A stretch of 37,431 nucleotides of DNA from positions 10,950-48,380 of the forward strand of contig MFJR01000007.1 of assembly GCA_001780955.1 (NCBI GenBank), in the 5' to 3' direction. Position 1 is the first letter of the stretch; every line of letters begins with the position of its first letter. The translations under genes and the position numbers were made by a program. Below the pieces are notes generated by a model. That model saw only the letters and a program-made list of their open reading frames with translations. It was not told the DNA's origin and ran no database searches. Below are positions 12,459 to 20,657 of the stretch, piece after piece. Source of the DNA: Candidatus Gottesmanbacteria bacterium RIFCSPLOWO2_01_FULL_39_12b. Lineage in GTDB: Bacteria; Patescibacteriota; Microgenomatia; 2-02-FULL-39-11.

Positions 12459-13836
12459 AGTATTTTTACTTACAGTTTTGATCGGTACCACTTTTGAATT
12501 GATGGTGGTAGCGGCCTACGGTGCTTTTGCTGCTTCATCTGCAATTCCCGATAATGTTTTTACTACCGGTTTTTGGGCTGCTGTATCTCCCACTCCCTCT
12601 GAAACCCCTACACCTACTCCCAGTCCTACCAATACTCCCACTCCTACCATTACTCCCAGTCCGACGGTGACTCCTACAACCGGTCCCAGTCCTACTCCTG
12701 TTTCCGGACTGGTAGCCTACTGGAAGATGGATGAAGGATCAGGAACTACGGTTACCGACTCTTCAGGTCACGAACATACTCTTACTCTACAGAACTTTGA
12801 TCCCAGTTCAGGCTGGACTCCTGATATACCTGTTACCAGTCTTGTATCTAATACCGGCTCGCTTCTTTTTGACGGTGTAGACGATGTAGGTTTAGCAAGT
12901 GATGATCCCGCTTTTAATCTTACTTCCTCTTTCACTCTGGAAGCCTGGATTAGAGCAGATTCTCAGCCTGGAGATGTTGGTCTTATCTCTAAATTTGATG
13001 GTAGTAATGGTTATCTACTCTATATGGGTCAAACAGGACAAGTCTATAACGTGATAAACAATAACTTGACTAATTTCAATGACGCAGACTTACGTGATAA
13101 CTCCTGGCATCATGCAGCCATGGTCTGGGATGGATCTAGCAGATTTCTCTATGTAGATGGACTGTTAAAAGCAAGTGGATCATGGACAGAAGCGCCTGTT
13201 ACTACAAGCCTTGCTCTAATGGTTGGGAATTATTTCCCGGGAGCTGATATCCCCCGTAACTTCAAAGGCAATATTGATGAAGTGAAGATCTACAATACCG
13301 CCCTTTCCCAGCCAGAGATTATTAATGACGCAGGACTTTCCGGAATCATTCTTCCCCCTTCTCCCACCCCCAGTGAAACCCCTACACCTACTCCCAGTCC
13401 TACCAATACTCCCACTCCTACCATTACTCCCAGTCCGACGGTGACTCCCGTACCTGTGGTTTTAAATGAATTTATGCCTCATCCCACGCCAGGATCAGAT
13501 TGGATTGAGATTTATAATTCATCCGATACTAATCGAAATATCTCCAACTGGACTTTAGAAGATATGGCACAAGTTGATCCGATTATTATAACAATACCCT
13601 CTGATACAATATTAAACACCAATTCTTATATGGTATTGAATGCTGGAAACCGATTAAACAACGATGGAGATACTATCTATTTGAAAAATAACTCAGGAGA
13701 GATCGTTGATCAAAAAACTTACCCACCCCCAAATATAGACCTCAATTTATCTATCGGACGGGATATAGATGGTATAGGTATCTGGAGACAATGCATTAAC
13801 GCAACTCAAAATGCTTCTAACAACGGTAACTGTTAG
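12439..13836 (+). CDS. Secreted LamG plus lamin-tail domain protein
   Basis: A 465-residue protein. The signal region ends A-Y-G-A-F-A-A-S-S and is followed by D-N-V-F-T-T-G, echoing the A-A-F-T-A-S ... N-V-F-T-S-G of the TasA-like protein, so it is probably a SipW substrate too. Then: PT-rich linker (about 50-88); a LamG/concanavalin-A-like domain (about 91-305) with A-Y-W-K-M-D-E-G-S-G, L-E-A-W-I-R and G-N-I-D-E-V-K-I-Y; a second PT-rich linker (about 308-337); and a lamin-tail domain (about 340-455) with V-L-N-E-F-M and D-W-I-E-I-Y-N. LamG folds usually bind glycans. The two linkers contain an identical 75-bp DNA stretch. There is no membrane anchor at the C-terminus, which ends in a small Cys-containing patch. 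Confidence 0.85.
   Translation: MFKFSLKVFLLTVLIGTTFELMVVAAYGAFAASSAIPDNVFTTGFWAAVSPTPSETPTPTPSPTNTPTPTITPSPTVTPTTGPSPTPVSGLVAYWKMDEGSGTTVTDSSGHEHTLTLQNFDPSSGWTPDIPVTSLVSNTGSLLFDGVDDVGLASDDPAFNLTSSFTLEAWIRADSQPGDVGLISKFDGSNGYLLYMGQTGQVYNVINNNLTNFNDADLRDNSWHHAAMVWDGSSRFLYVDGLLKASGSWTEAPVTTSLALMVGNYFPGADIPRNFKGNIDEVKIYNTALSQPEIINDAGLSGIILPPSPTPSETPTPTPSPTNTPTPTITPSPTVTPVPVVLNEFMPHPTPGSDWIEIYNSSDTNRNISNWTLEDMAQVDPIIITIPSDTILNTNSYMVLNAGNRLNNDGDTIYLKNNSGEIVDQKTYPPPNIDLNLSIGRDIDGIGIWRQCINATQNASNNGNC
12600..12674 (+). repeat. 75-bp direct repeat, copy 1 (first PT linker)
   Basis: Identical base for base to 13374-13448. It encodes E-T-P-T-P-T-P-S-P-T-N-T-P and onward. The offset of 774 bp is a multiple of three, so recombination between the copies would excise or duplicate the LamG domain in frame. 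Confidence 0.9.
13374..13448 (+). repeat. 75-bp direct repeat, copy 2 (second PT linker)
   Basis: Second copy of the block at 12600-12674, with no mismatches. Synonymous positions are identical as well, which points to recent duplication or gene conversion. Confidence 0.9.
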
Positions 13837-13847
13837 TTATTATTAAT

Positions 13848-14477
13848 ATGATTATTATAAAAAGAATTATTACCATCACTTTGGCAGTCGTCCTGATACT
13901 TACCGGTTATTATTTTTACTCCCAGAATAAATCGGCCAGTGGTGTTGTTCGCGCTTTTGGCAGATTAAACGTGACTTTTCCGGGCGTGCCAATGTTTTCC
14001 GAAGTTAACTGGTATCCGGGTAAAATCGTTACCCGATCCATACTTGTGGAAAATACAGATCTGCAAACACGGAAAGTAGGTATCAAAGCGGTCAGCATAA
14101 ATGATAATTCCAATCCGTTTTTGGCAGACATCTTAAAAATAATTATTATTACAAACGGGCAAATTATTTACGGAGAGGGTAGTTTAACCGGCAGTAAAAC
14201 TCTGGCCGACTTTTATCGGGAAATTGTCGTCTGGCTGACGGATATAAACAGAAACGAAACGGCAAGTTATGATTTTCGCATCCAGATGGATGCTGGTGCC
14301 ACCAATAACTATCAGGGTAAAAGTACAACCTTTGATTTATTCGTAGGAGCGGACGAGCGAAGCTTTTTAAGCTTTCCAACCATCCGTGCGTTACCTACTT
14401 TTCGAGTATTACCAACGCTTGCTCCTCTTCAGGGTATACGTTCCGCTATGGGTATCAGGTCTTTACCAGACAGATAA
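13848..14477 (+). CDS. Second TasA-like secreted protein
   Basis: A 209-residue protein with a basic N-terminus and one hydrophobic segment (about 5-24), then a beta-rich domain. W-Y-P-G-K-I-V-T-R-S-I-L-V-E-N corresponds to the P-G-D-x-x-x-x-x-[IL]-x-V-x-N block of TasA-like proteins, and S-K-T-L-A-D-F-Y, N-R-N-E-T-A-S-Y-D-F and Y-Q-G-K-S-T-T-F-D-L-F-V-G match the C-terminal part of that fold. The tail repeats L-P-T-x-R/L-x-L-P-T and ends without an anchor. It is probably a minor fibre subunit or adaptor; that is inference. It follows the LamG protein by eleven bases and is likely part of the same transcript. Confidence 0.65.
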   Translation: MIIIKRIITITLAVVLILTGYYFYSQNKSASGVVRAFGRLNVTFPGVPMFSEVNWYPGKIVTRSILVENTDLQTRKVGIKAVSINDNSNPFLADILKIIIITNGQIIYGEGSLTGSKTLADFYREIVVWLTDINRNETASYDFRIQMDAGATNNYQGKSTTFDLFVGADERSFLSFPTIRALPTFRVLPTLAPLQGIRSAMGIRSLPDR

Positions 14478-14526
14478 TCGTATATTTTCTTGATCTTCTT
14501 GCGAAATTTTGCCACAATGATAGTAA

Positions 14527-15417
14527 ATGTATCTTAAAGCCAATAATTTCTTACGTCATTATTTCTATCCCCATGAATCAAATAATTATAAAGCGCGAAC
14601 ACTCCATACATCCGCAATCGTTTTCTATATCACCCTTCTTCTTGTCTTCCAGTTGATACCCGGGTTTATTAAATTTACTCAACCAAACGTTTTAGGTTAT
14701 GCTACAAATATAACTCTTAATTCAGTTTTGGATTTGGTCAATCGGGAAAGAACTAAAAATAATTTAGCTCCTTTGAGTCTTTCACCGCAACTCACTACGG
14801 CAGCGACACAAAAAGCAGCTGATATGTTTACCAAAAATTATTGGGCCCATGTATCTCCTACCGGAGTTAGTCCATGGCAATTTATCACTTCCTCAGGTTA
14901 CTCATATCTATACGCAGGAGAAAATTTAGCCAAAAGTTTTAGTTCTTCCGAGGAAGTTGTTGCTGCCTGGATGAACTCACCAACACACAAGGCAAATATT
15001 TTGAAATCCGAATATAGCGATATTGGCCTTGCGGTAATGAATGGTTCATTAAACGGTGAAGAAACGACTTTGGTAGTACAAGAGTTTGGTACCAAAGTAA
15101 ATAAAGAGCCCATTTCAAAAAAAACCGTTTCAGAAAATGTGAAAGATAATCTAGTTAAAGAAGTGGAGCCAGTGATTCAAACTGGTTCTGTTTCGCAAGC
15201 AGGTGATACGACCGCCAAGGCAGTTTTCCCATTTCGGATTTCTAAAACGATGTCTCTGATAATTACTGAGTTTATGCTGGTTATTTTATTTCTTGATAGT
15301 CTTTATATGTGGAAATACAAAACTTCGAGGCTTAGCAGCCGGAGTTTGGCGCACATTATTTTTTTCCTAAGCCTGATTGGAGCTATAGGTATGACCGGAA
15401 TTGGAGTTGTGCTCTGA
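14527..15417 (+). CDS. Membrane-anchored CAP (SCP/PR-1) domain protein
   Basis: A 296-residue protein with an N-terminal membrane segment (about 28-47), then P-N-V-L-G-Y-A and a CAP domain (about 65-190). The domain shows L-V-N-R-E-R, H107 in Y-W-A-H-V-S-P-T-G, A-G-E-N-L-A, and the closing M-N-S-P-T-H-K-A-N-I-L; these supply the conserved His/Glu/His cavity. A linker and two C-terminal membrane segments follow. Bacterial CAP proteins are extracytoplasmic, and their activity is mostly unknown. The gene is separated from the module upstream by about 50 bases in which I found no convincing promoter. It is probably displayed on the cell surface with the neighbouring proteins. Confidence 0.85.
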   Translation: MYLKANNFLRHYFYPHESNNYKARTLHTSAIVFYITLLLVFQLIPGFIKFTQPNVLGYATNITLNSVLDLVNRERTKNNLAPLSLSPQLTTAATQKAADMFTKNYWAHVSPTGVSPWQFITSSGYSYLYAGENLAKSFSSSEEVVAAWMNSPTHKANILKSEYSDIGLAVMNGSLNGEETTLVVQEFGTKVNKEPISKKTVSENVKDNLVKEVEPVIQTGSVSQAGDTTAKAVFPFRISKTMSLIITEFMLVILFLDSLYMWKYKTSRLSSRSLAHIIFFLSLIGAIGMTGIGVVL

Positions 15418-15423
15418 GATTAT

Positions 15424-15681
15424 ATGCCTAAAAGTATTATACACTTCGTTCATTATCTAAGTTTGATTTTAATTTTTGTGGTCGGAGGATATTTTTTTTA
15501 TTATTTTCGACCTTTTCCCGACAAACAATTTGCAGTAGCTACCGCGGGTGCCATTATTTATATTTTATGGGGAGTAATTCATCATTTAGTTGAAGGTGAT
15601 TTTCATCTCAAAATTATGGTAGAATATCTAGTTATTGCTATTCTTGGGCTTGTGATAGCCCGGGGGGCTATTTTTCGATAA
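15424..15681 (+). CDS. Small membrane protein of unknown function
   Basis: An 85-residue protein with three hydrophobic helices (about 8-27, 37-53 and 64-82) and a central H-H-L-V-E-G-D-F-H motif between helices two and three. I do not recognise a named family. It starts six bases after the CAP-protein stop and ends four bases before rmlA, so it is likely co-transcribed with both. The His/Asp/Glu-rich loop could bind a metal or sit at the membrane face, but nothing in the sequence settles this. Confidence 0.7.
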   Translation: MPKSIIHFVHYLSLILIFVVGGYFFYYFRPFPDKQFAVATAGAIIYILWGVIHHLVEGDFHLKIMVEYLVIAILGLVIARGAIFR

Positions 15682-15685
15682 CCCT

Positions 15686-16426
15686 ATGAAAGGTGTAATT
15701 TTAGCCGGTGGTTTAGGAACAAGACTCTATCCGCTTACCTATGCCACCAATAAACATTTATTGCCTGTCTATAATCAGCCGATGATCTTTTATCCGATCA
15801 GAACTCTGGTCGGAGCCGGGATAAGTGACATACTGGTCATTACAAGCGGCCCCCATGCCGGACATTTTATCCGTGTTCTTAAAAATGGTAAAGAACTTGG
15901 AGTGAAACACCTGGAATACGCTTATCAGGAAAAGCCAGACGGAGGTATTGCTGATGCTTTACTCCTGGCTGAAGATTTTGCCGATAACGGAAATATCACC
16001 GTTATTTTAGGTGATAACACTACGGACAGCGATATCAAAAAAACTGTAACCCAATTTAAAAAAGGTGCGGTAATATTTTTGAAAAAAATTGACGACTTGG
16101 AATATTTGAGGAAATTCGGTGTAGCCGTATTTGATGAAAAAAACCAAGAAAAAATTAAAACTATCGAAGAAAAACCACAGCAACCAAAAAGTCATTATGC
16201 AGCAACTGGACTTTATATCTACGATAACCAAGTCTTTTCACACATCAGGAAATGCTTCCCCTCACGCAGGGGTGAGATTGAAATAACCGACGTAAATAAT
16301 CTTTATATAAGAAATAACCAACTCTCCTGGCTAGAACTTGAAGGGTTTTGGTCTGACGCCGGGACTTTTGAGAGCTTATCCAAGGCTAATCAGTATTGGG
16401 CGAACAAAATAAAAAATGAAATATAA
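15686..16426 (+). CDS. rmlA: Glucose-1-phosphate thymidylyltransferase
   Basis: A 246-residue nucleotidyltransferase. The N-terminal L-A-G-G-L-G-T-R-L-Y-P-L-T is the nucleotide-binding signature, followed by N-K-H-L-L-P-V-Y-N-Q-P-M-I and the metal-binding D of I-L-G-D-N. It makes dTDP-glucose from dTTP and glucose-1-phosphate, the first step to dTDP-L-rhamnose. It is about 45 residues shorter than classical RmlA; the missing C-terminal helices carry the allosteric and tetramer contacts in those enzymes, so feedback control may differ. Context with rmlC, rmlB and rmlD supports the call. It overlaps the next gene by 11 bp. Confidence 0.88.
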   Translation: MKGVILAGGLGTRLYPLTYATNKHLLPVYNQPMIFYPIRTLVGAGISDILVITSGPHAGHFIRVLKNGKELGVKHLEYAYQEKPDGGIADALLLAEDFADNGNITVILGDNTTDSDIKKTVTQFKKGAVIFLKKIDDLEYLRKFGVAVFDEKNQEKIKTIEEKPQQPKSHYAATGLYIYDNQVFSHIRKCFPSRRGEIEITDVNNLYIRNNQLSWLELEGFWSDAGTFESLSKANQYWANKIKNEI

Positions 16427-16886
16427 TTTTATTTCAGGCGTCTTATTAAAAAAACTGGTCCGTCATAAAGATGAGCGTGGTTTTTTTGAAGAACTTATTA
16501 GAGTAAACGATAAGTTTTTTAAAGAGGGTTTTGGACAGTTATCTCACTCACTCATGTATTCCGGTGTGATAAAAGCATGGCATATACATAAAACTCAAAT
16601 AGACTGGTGGTATACAGGAAGAGGTGATTTAAAAGTGGCTCTTTATGATTTGAGAAAGTCTTCACCAACTTATAAACTTCTTAATGAGTTTTGGCTTGGA
16701 GAACATGGAGAGAATATGATGATTAAAATTCCTCCCGGGGTAGCTCATGGTTGTAAGGTTGTTGGAGATATAGCCGAATTATTTTATGTTACCTCAAAGA
16801 TTTATAATCCGGAAGAAGAAGGCCGACTCGCTCACGATGATCCCAAGATCGGTTATGATTGGTTTAAATCTCCTCCCATTACATAA
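16416..16886 (+). CDS. rmlC: dTDP-4-dehydrorhamnose 3,5-epimerase-like cupin
   Basis: A 156-residue cupin. D-E-R-G-F-F-E-E and G-V-I-K-A-W-H-I-H-K-T-Q correspond to the RmlC substrate loop and its catalytic His (H56), and K-I-P-P-G-V-A-H-G to the conserved second strand; Tyr130 in S-K-I-Y-N-P is in the position of the catalytic Tyr. It would epimerise dTDP-4-keto-6-deoxyglucose at C3 and C5. It is about 25 residues shorter than typical RmlC and reads W-H-I-H where most have L-H-Y-Q, so another epimerisation pattern is possible. The rml cluster context favours rhamnose synthesis. Confidence 0.78.
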   Translation: MKYNFISGVLLKKLVRHKDERGFFEELIRVNDKFFKEGFGQLSHSLMYSGVIKAWHIHKTQIDWWYTGRGDLKVALYDLRKSSPTYKLLNEFWLGEHGENMMIKIPPGVAHGCKVVGDIAELFYVTSKIYNPEEEGRLAHDDPKIGYDWFKSPPIT

Positions 16887-16917
16887 GTGATAGTAGGTCG
16901 GTAATTTATCATAAAAT

Positions 16918-17454
16918 ATGTTAAATCCTTGGAAAACAATTTCCAGAAAAAAGGTATATAAGAATCGATACTTGACAGTTTATGAAGATCAGGTGCAATT
17001 CTTGGGGCATAAAAAGTTAAAATATGCCATTGCACAGCGTTCAGACTTTGTGTTGGTAGTTCCACTTGATCATGACAAGACTACTTGTTTAGTCGGTGAA
17101 TACAGATATACTTACAGGAAGAAATCCTGGGCTTTGCCCTCCGGCTATATCGAAGATGGAGAAACTCCTCTACAGGCTGCTAAAAGAGAATTGGAGGAAG
17201 AAACGGGTATGAAAGCTAAAGAATGGGTGAGTTTAGGAATGATTCAGTTAGCCGCCTCAGTTTATAAAGCTCGAGGGTATTTATTTCTAGCTTCGAACCT
17301 GAACGAAACTACTCCTAAAGATGATCCGCTGGAAGTTATAGAAACAAAAAAACTTTCCCTAAAATCTGCTGTTAATATGGTCATGGCGGGAAAATTAGAT
17401 CAATTAGCGACTTGCTTTTCTTTATTAAAAGTGGCCAAGTTACTGGAGTCATAA
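16918..17454 (+). CDS. Nudix hydrolase (ADP-ribose pyrophosphatase-like)
   Basis: A 178-residue protein with a complete Nudix box at residues 76-98: G-Y-I-E-D-G-E, then R-E-L-E-E-E-T-G-M, which binds the divalent metal. The N-terminal part (W-K-T-I-S-R-K-K-V-Y-K-N-R) resembles the dimerising strand of ADP-ribose/nucleoside-diphosphate-sugar pyrophosphatases. It may trim excess nucleotide sugars or clean up ADP-ribose; its place between rmlC and rmlB fits the former, but this is inference. It lies 31 bases after rmlC and 6 before rmlB. Confidence 0.85.
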   Translation: MLNPWKTISRKKVYKNRYLTVYEDQVQFLGHKKLKYAIAQRSDFVLVVPLDHDKTTCLVGEYRYTYRKKSWALPSGYIEDGETPLQAAKRELEEETGMKAKEWVSLGMIQLAASVYKARGYLFLASNLNETTPKDDPLEVIETKKLSLKSAVNMVMAGKLDQLATCFSLLKVAKLLES

Positions 17455-17460
17455 TAAATT

Positions 17461-18474
17461 ATGAAGATTTTAATTACGGGTGGAGCTGGTTTTATCGGCA
17501 GTAATTTTATCCATTATTGGCTTAAGAATCATAAAGAGGATTATCTTCTCAATCTTGATAAATTAACCTACGCAGGAAATTTAGAAAATCTCAAAGAGAT
17601 TCATTCACATGCTCATTACCAATTTGTCAAAGGCGATATTTGTGATTCTAAGATAGTTCATGAGGTTATGAAAGGTAGAGATGTCGTAGTTCATTTTGCC
17701 GCTGAAAGTCATGTTGACAGATCTATTATGACGCCCGCTATTTTTACCCAGACGAATGTTAACGGTACATTAATTCTTCTGGAAGCGGCGCTGAAAAATA
17801 AAGTATCAAGGTTTCATCATATCTCAACCGATGAAGTTTTTGGTTCCTTAGGATTAGAGGAGAAAAGCAAATTTTCCGAAATCTCCCCGTATCTACCCAG
17901 AAGTCCTTATGCAGCCAGTAAAGCTTCTTCGGACCATTTTGTGAGAGCTTACTGGGAAACTTATGGACTGCCGATAACTATTTCTAACTGTTCCAATAAT
18001 TTTGGACCATATCAGCATCCTGAGAAATTGATACCTTTAGCAATTACCAATCTACTAGAAGGTAAAAAAGTACCTGTCTATGGAAACGGTCGAAACGTCC
18101 GTGACTGGCTTTTTGTGGAAGATCATTGCCGGGCAATAGATCAAATTCTGACATCCGGTAAAACAGGAGAAACATACTGTATTGGCGGATTAACAGAAGA
18201 CATATCAAATCTTGAGGTGATAAAAAAAGTGATAAAAATTCTGGGAAAGGATGAAAAATTGATTCAGTTTGTGCCGGACAGACCAGGGCATGATCTGAAA
18301 TACGCCATTAACTGGTCCAAAATAAAAAATGAATTAAATTGGAAACCGCAATCCGATTTTGATACCTGGTTGAATATTACGGTAGGCTGGTATAAGAAAA
18401 ATATTTCCTGGTGGAAGCGATTAAAAAATCTATCTTTTGAAAAATATTACCGGAAACAATATAACGACCTATGA
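17461..18474 (+). CDS. rmlB: dTDP-glucose 4,6-dehydratase
   Basis: A 337-residue extended SDR enzyme. G-G-A-G-F-I-G binds NAD, T123-D124-E125 in I-S-T-D-E-V-F-G is the dehydratase triad marker, and Y150-x-x-x-K154 supplies the catalytic Tyr and Lys. H-F-A-A-E-S-H-V-D-R-S and N-N-F-G-P-Y-Q are also typical of RmlB. It converts dTDP-glucose to dTDP-4-keto-6-deoxyglucose. It overlaps rmlD by four bases (ATGA), so the two are probably translationally coupled. Confidence 0.93.
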   Translation: MKILITGGAGFIGSNFIHYWLKNHKEDYLLNLDKLTYAGNLENLKEIHSHAHYQFVKGDICDSKIVHEVMKGRDVVVHFAAESHVDRSIMTPAIFTQTNVNGTLILLEAALKNKVSRFHHISTDEVFGSLGLEEKSKFSEISPYLPRSPYAASKASSDHFVRAYWETYGLPITISNCSNNFGPYQHPEKLIPLAITNLLEGKKVPVYGNGRNVRDWLFVEDHCRAIDQILTSGKTGETYCIGGLTEDISNLEVIKKVIKILGKDEKLIQFVPDRPGHDLKYAINWSKIKNELNWKPQSDFDTWLNITVGWYKKNISWWKRLKNLSFEKYYRKQYNDL

Positions 18475-19349
18475 AAACACCCATTTTAGTTACTGGTTTA
18501 TCAGGATTAGTCGGGACAAGAATTGCGCAGTTATTGCAAGATAAGTATGATTTTGCCGATCTGAGTTTAGCCACAGGAATAGATATTACCAATTTTGATC
18601 AGACAGAACGAGAAATAAACAAATCACCGGCAAATATTATTCTTCATATGGCTGCTAAAACAGATGTCGATGCTTGCGAAGACGATAAAATTTTGGGTGA
18701 AGATGGCCTCGCGTGGGTAATTAACGTGACCGGAACAGAGAATATAGTTAACATTGCAAAGAAAACCGGTAAAAAAGTCATCTATATCTCGACGGATTTT
18801 GTTTTTGACGGAACTTCGGAGTTTTATACAGAAAAGGATATTCCTAACCCGGTAAACTGGTACGGCTGTACTAAGTACGAAGGAGAAAAGCTGGTTTTGG
18901 GTGGTTCAAGTAACGCAACGATTTTGCGGATTGCTTATCCATACAGATCGCATTTTGCCGAGAAAAAAGATTTTGCCAGAAGAATATTAGAAAAATTACA
19001 AAAAAAAGAAAAAATTCTTGCTCTGACTGATCATGTAATTACTCCTACATTTATCGATGATATTGCAAAGGCGATTGATCTTTTCTTAGAAAAGGAGTTA
19101 CCGGGAATATATCATCTTGTAGGCAGTCAGAGTTTAACAGTTCTTGAAGCCGTAAAACTGATCGCCCAAAATTTCGGGTTTACTCCTATCATTGAGCCAG
19201 TGACACGGGCGATTTATTTTAAAAACGGCGCATTTCGTCCTTTTAAATTAGCTCTAAAAAATGATAAAATATCCAGATTGGGAATAAAAATTAATACTTT
19301 CGAAAGTGGACTTCTAGAATTTAAAAAACAACTAGAGCGGAAAAATTAA
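18471..19349 (+). CDS. rmlD: dTDP-4-dehydrorhamnose reductase
   Basis: A 292-residue SDR with a G-x-x-G-x-x-G nucleotide site (G-L-S-G-L-V-G), A-A-K-T-D-V-D-A-C-E, S-T-D-F-V-F-D-G and catalytic Y131-x-x-x-K135 (N-W-Y-G-C-T-K). These are RmlD hallmarks: the T-D-V-D-x-C-E and S-T-D-x-V-F-D-G blocks are highly specific. It completes dTDP-L-rhamnose. The start overlaps rmlB by four bases. With rmlA, rmlC and rmlB it makes the pathway complete within 3.7 kb. Confidence 0.9.
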   Translation: MKTPILVTGLSGLVGTRIAQLLQDKYDFADLSLATGIDITNFDQTEREINKSPANIILHMAAKTDVDACEDDKILGEDGLAWVINVTGTENIVNIAKKTGKKVIYISTDFVFDGTSEFYTEKDIPNPVNWYGCTKYEGEKLVLGGSSNATILRIAYPYRSHFAEKKDFARRILEKLQKKEKILALTDHVITPTFIDDIAKAIDLFLEKELPGIYHLVGSQSLTVLEAVKLIAQNFGFTPIIEPVTRAIYFKNGAFRPFKLALKNDKISRLGIKINTFESGLLEFKKQLERKN

Positions 19350-19355
19350 TCATCT

Positions 19356-20645
19356 ATGACAATTGCAGTAGTTGGACATGGTTATGTAGGGCTTGTGACC
19401 GCGGCAATTTTTGCTGATTTGGGTAATACTGTCTGGGTAGTAGGTCACACCAAGTCAAAAATCGAAAATTTAAGGAAAGGATTATCTCCTTTCTATGAAC
19501 CTGGTCTTGAGGAGCTGATTAGACATAACTTAGGTGCAGGAAGACTCCATTTCACTCTAGATTATAGACAAGCCCTGGCTTTAGCAAAAGTAATTTTTAT
19601 CTGTGTCGGTACACCGTCAAAGACTAGCGGTGAAGCAGATTTATCTGCGGTTTTTTTTGTTGCAAAACAGATTGGTAAAAACTTGATGAACTATGCTGTA
19701 ATAGTGACCAAAAGTACCGTTCCTGTCGGGACGAATCGTAAAATAGCTTCTGTTATAAAGAAATATAAGCAGGCTGAATTATTTGACGTAGCCTCGTGTC
19801 CTGAATTTTTAAAAGAAGGAAGCGCAATTTCTGATTCATTAAACCCTGACAGGATAGTGATTGGATCAGATAGTCCAGTAGCCCGAGATATTCTTTTAGA
19901 TTTGCATAAGTCCATCGATGGTGAACGGATTGTAACCACAATTGAAACTGCTGAGATGATTAAGTACGCTTCTAATGCTTTGCTGTCAGTAAAGATATCT
20001 TTTGCCAATGCCATGTCATTTATTTGTGAAGAAGTGGCAGCTGATGTTGAAATGGTTTTAACCGGAGTTGGTTTGGATAAAAGATTGGGAAGGTCATTTT
20101 TATATCCGGGCGTAGGCTATGGCGGCAGTTGTTTCCCAAAAGATGTAAAGGCGCTGATTGCCATTGCGAAAAAGTACGGATACGATTTCGAGCTCTTAAA
20201 AGCAGTTAATGAAATAAATTCAGATGCAAAAAATAAATTTGTGGAAAAGGTGATTAAAACACTAGGCGGTGTTAAAGGTAAAACTCTGTCAGTATTGGGT
20301 CTGGCGTTTAAACCAAATACTGACGACATGCGTGAAGCTCCGTCAATTGATATAATTAACAAACTGCAAAAGTATGGAGCGAAGATCAAAGCATATGATC
20401 CGGCGGCAATGGATAACGCTTCCAAAGTTTTAAAAAACGTAATATATTGTAAAAGTCCAAAAGAAGCTTCAAATGGAGTTGATGCATTGATTATATTAAC
20501 TGAATGGAATGAATTCAAGCAACTGGATTTAAATGACATTAAAAAAGTCATGCATCATCCATATCTTTTTGATGGCAGAAATATTTATGACCCGGAGGCG
20601 TTAAAAAAAACAGGATATTATTATAAAGGTGTTGGTAGAATTTAA
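19356..20645 (+). CDS. ugd: UDP-glucose 6-dehydrogenase
   Basis: A 429-residue enzyme. V-G-H-G-Y-V-G-L-V binds NAD; S-T-V-P-V-G-T, P-E-F-L-K-E-G and G-Y-G-G-S-C-F-P-K-D (catalytic Cys259) are the diagnostic motifs, and the C-terminal UDP-binding domain starts near L-G-L-A-F-K-P-N-T-D-D. It oxidises UDP-glucose twice to UDP-glucuronate. A UDP-glucuronate decarboxylase lies two genes downstream, which suggests the product is mainly turned into UDP-xylose. GDP-mannose dehydrogenase is the nearest alternative, but the motif spacing fits Ugd. Confidence 0.9.
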   Translation: MTIAVVGHGYVGLVTAAIFADLGNTVWVVGHTKSKIENLRKGLSPFYEPGLEELIRHNLGAGRLHFTLDYRQALALAKVIFICVGTPSKTSGEADLSAVFFVAKQIGKNLMNYAVIVTKSTVPVGTNRKIASVIKKYKQAELFDVASCPEFLKEGSAISDSLNPDRIVIGSDSPVARDILLDLHKSIDGERIVTTIETAEMIKYASNALLSVKISFANAMSFICEEVAADVEMVLTGVGLDKRLGRSFLYPGVGYGGSCFPKDVKALIAIAKKYGYDFELLKAVNEINSDAKNKFVEKVIKTLGGVKGKTLSVLGLAFKPNTDDMREAPSIDIINKLQKYGAKIKAYDPAAMDNASKVLKNVIYCKSPKEASNGVDALIILTEWNEFKQLDLNDIKKVMHHPYLFDGRNIYDPEALKKTGYYYKGVGRI

Positions 20646-20657
20646 AGAGGAGGAAAA

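Noticed and set aside
12600-13448. Possible CRISPR or tandem array in the PT-rich region
   Set aside because: Only two identical copies 774 bp apart, both coding; no regular spacing and no spacers.
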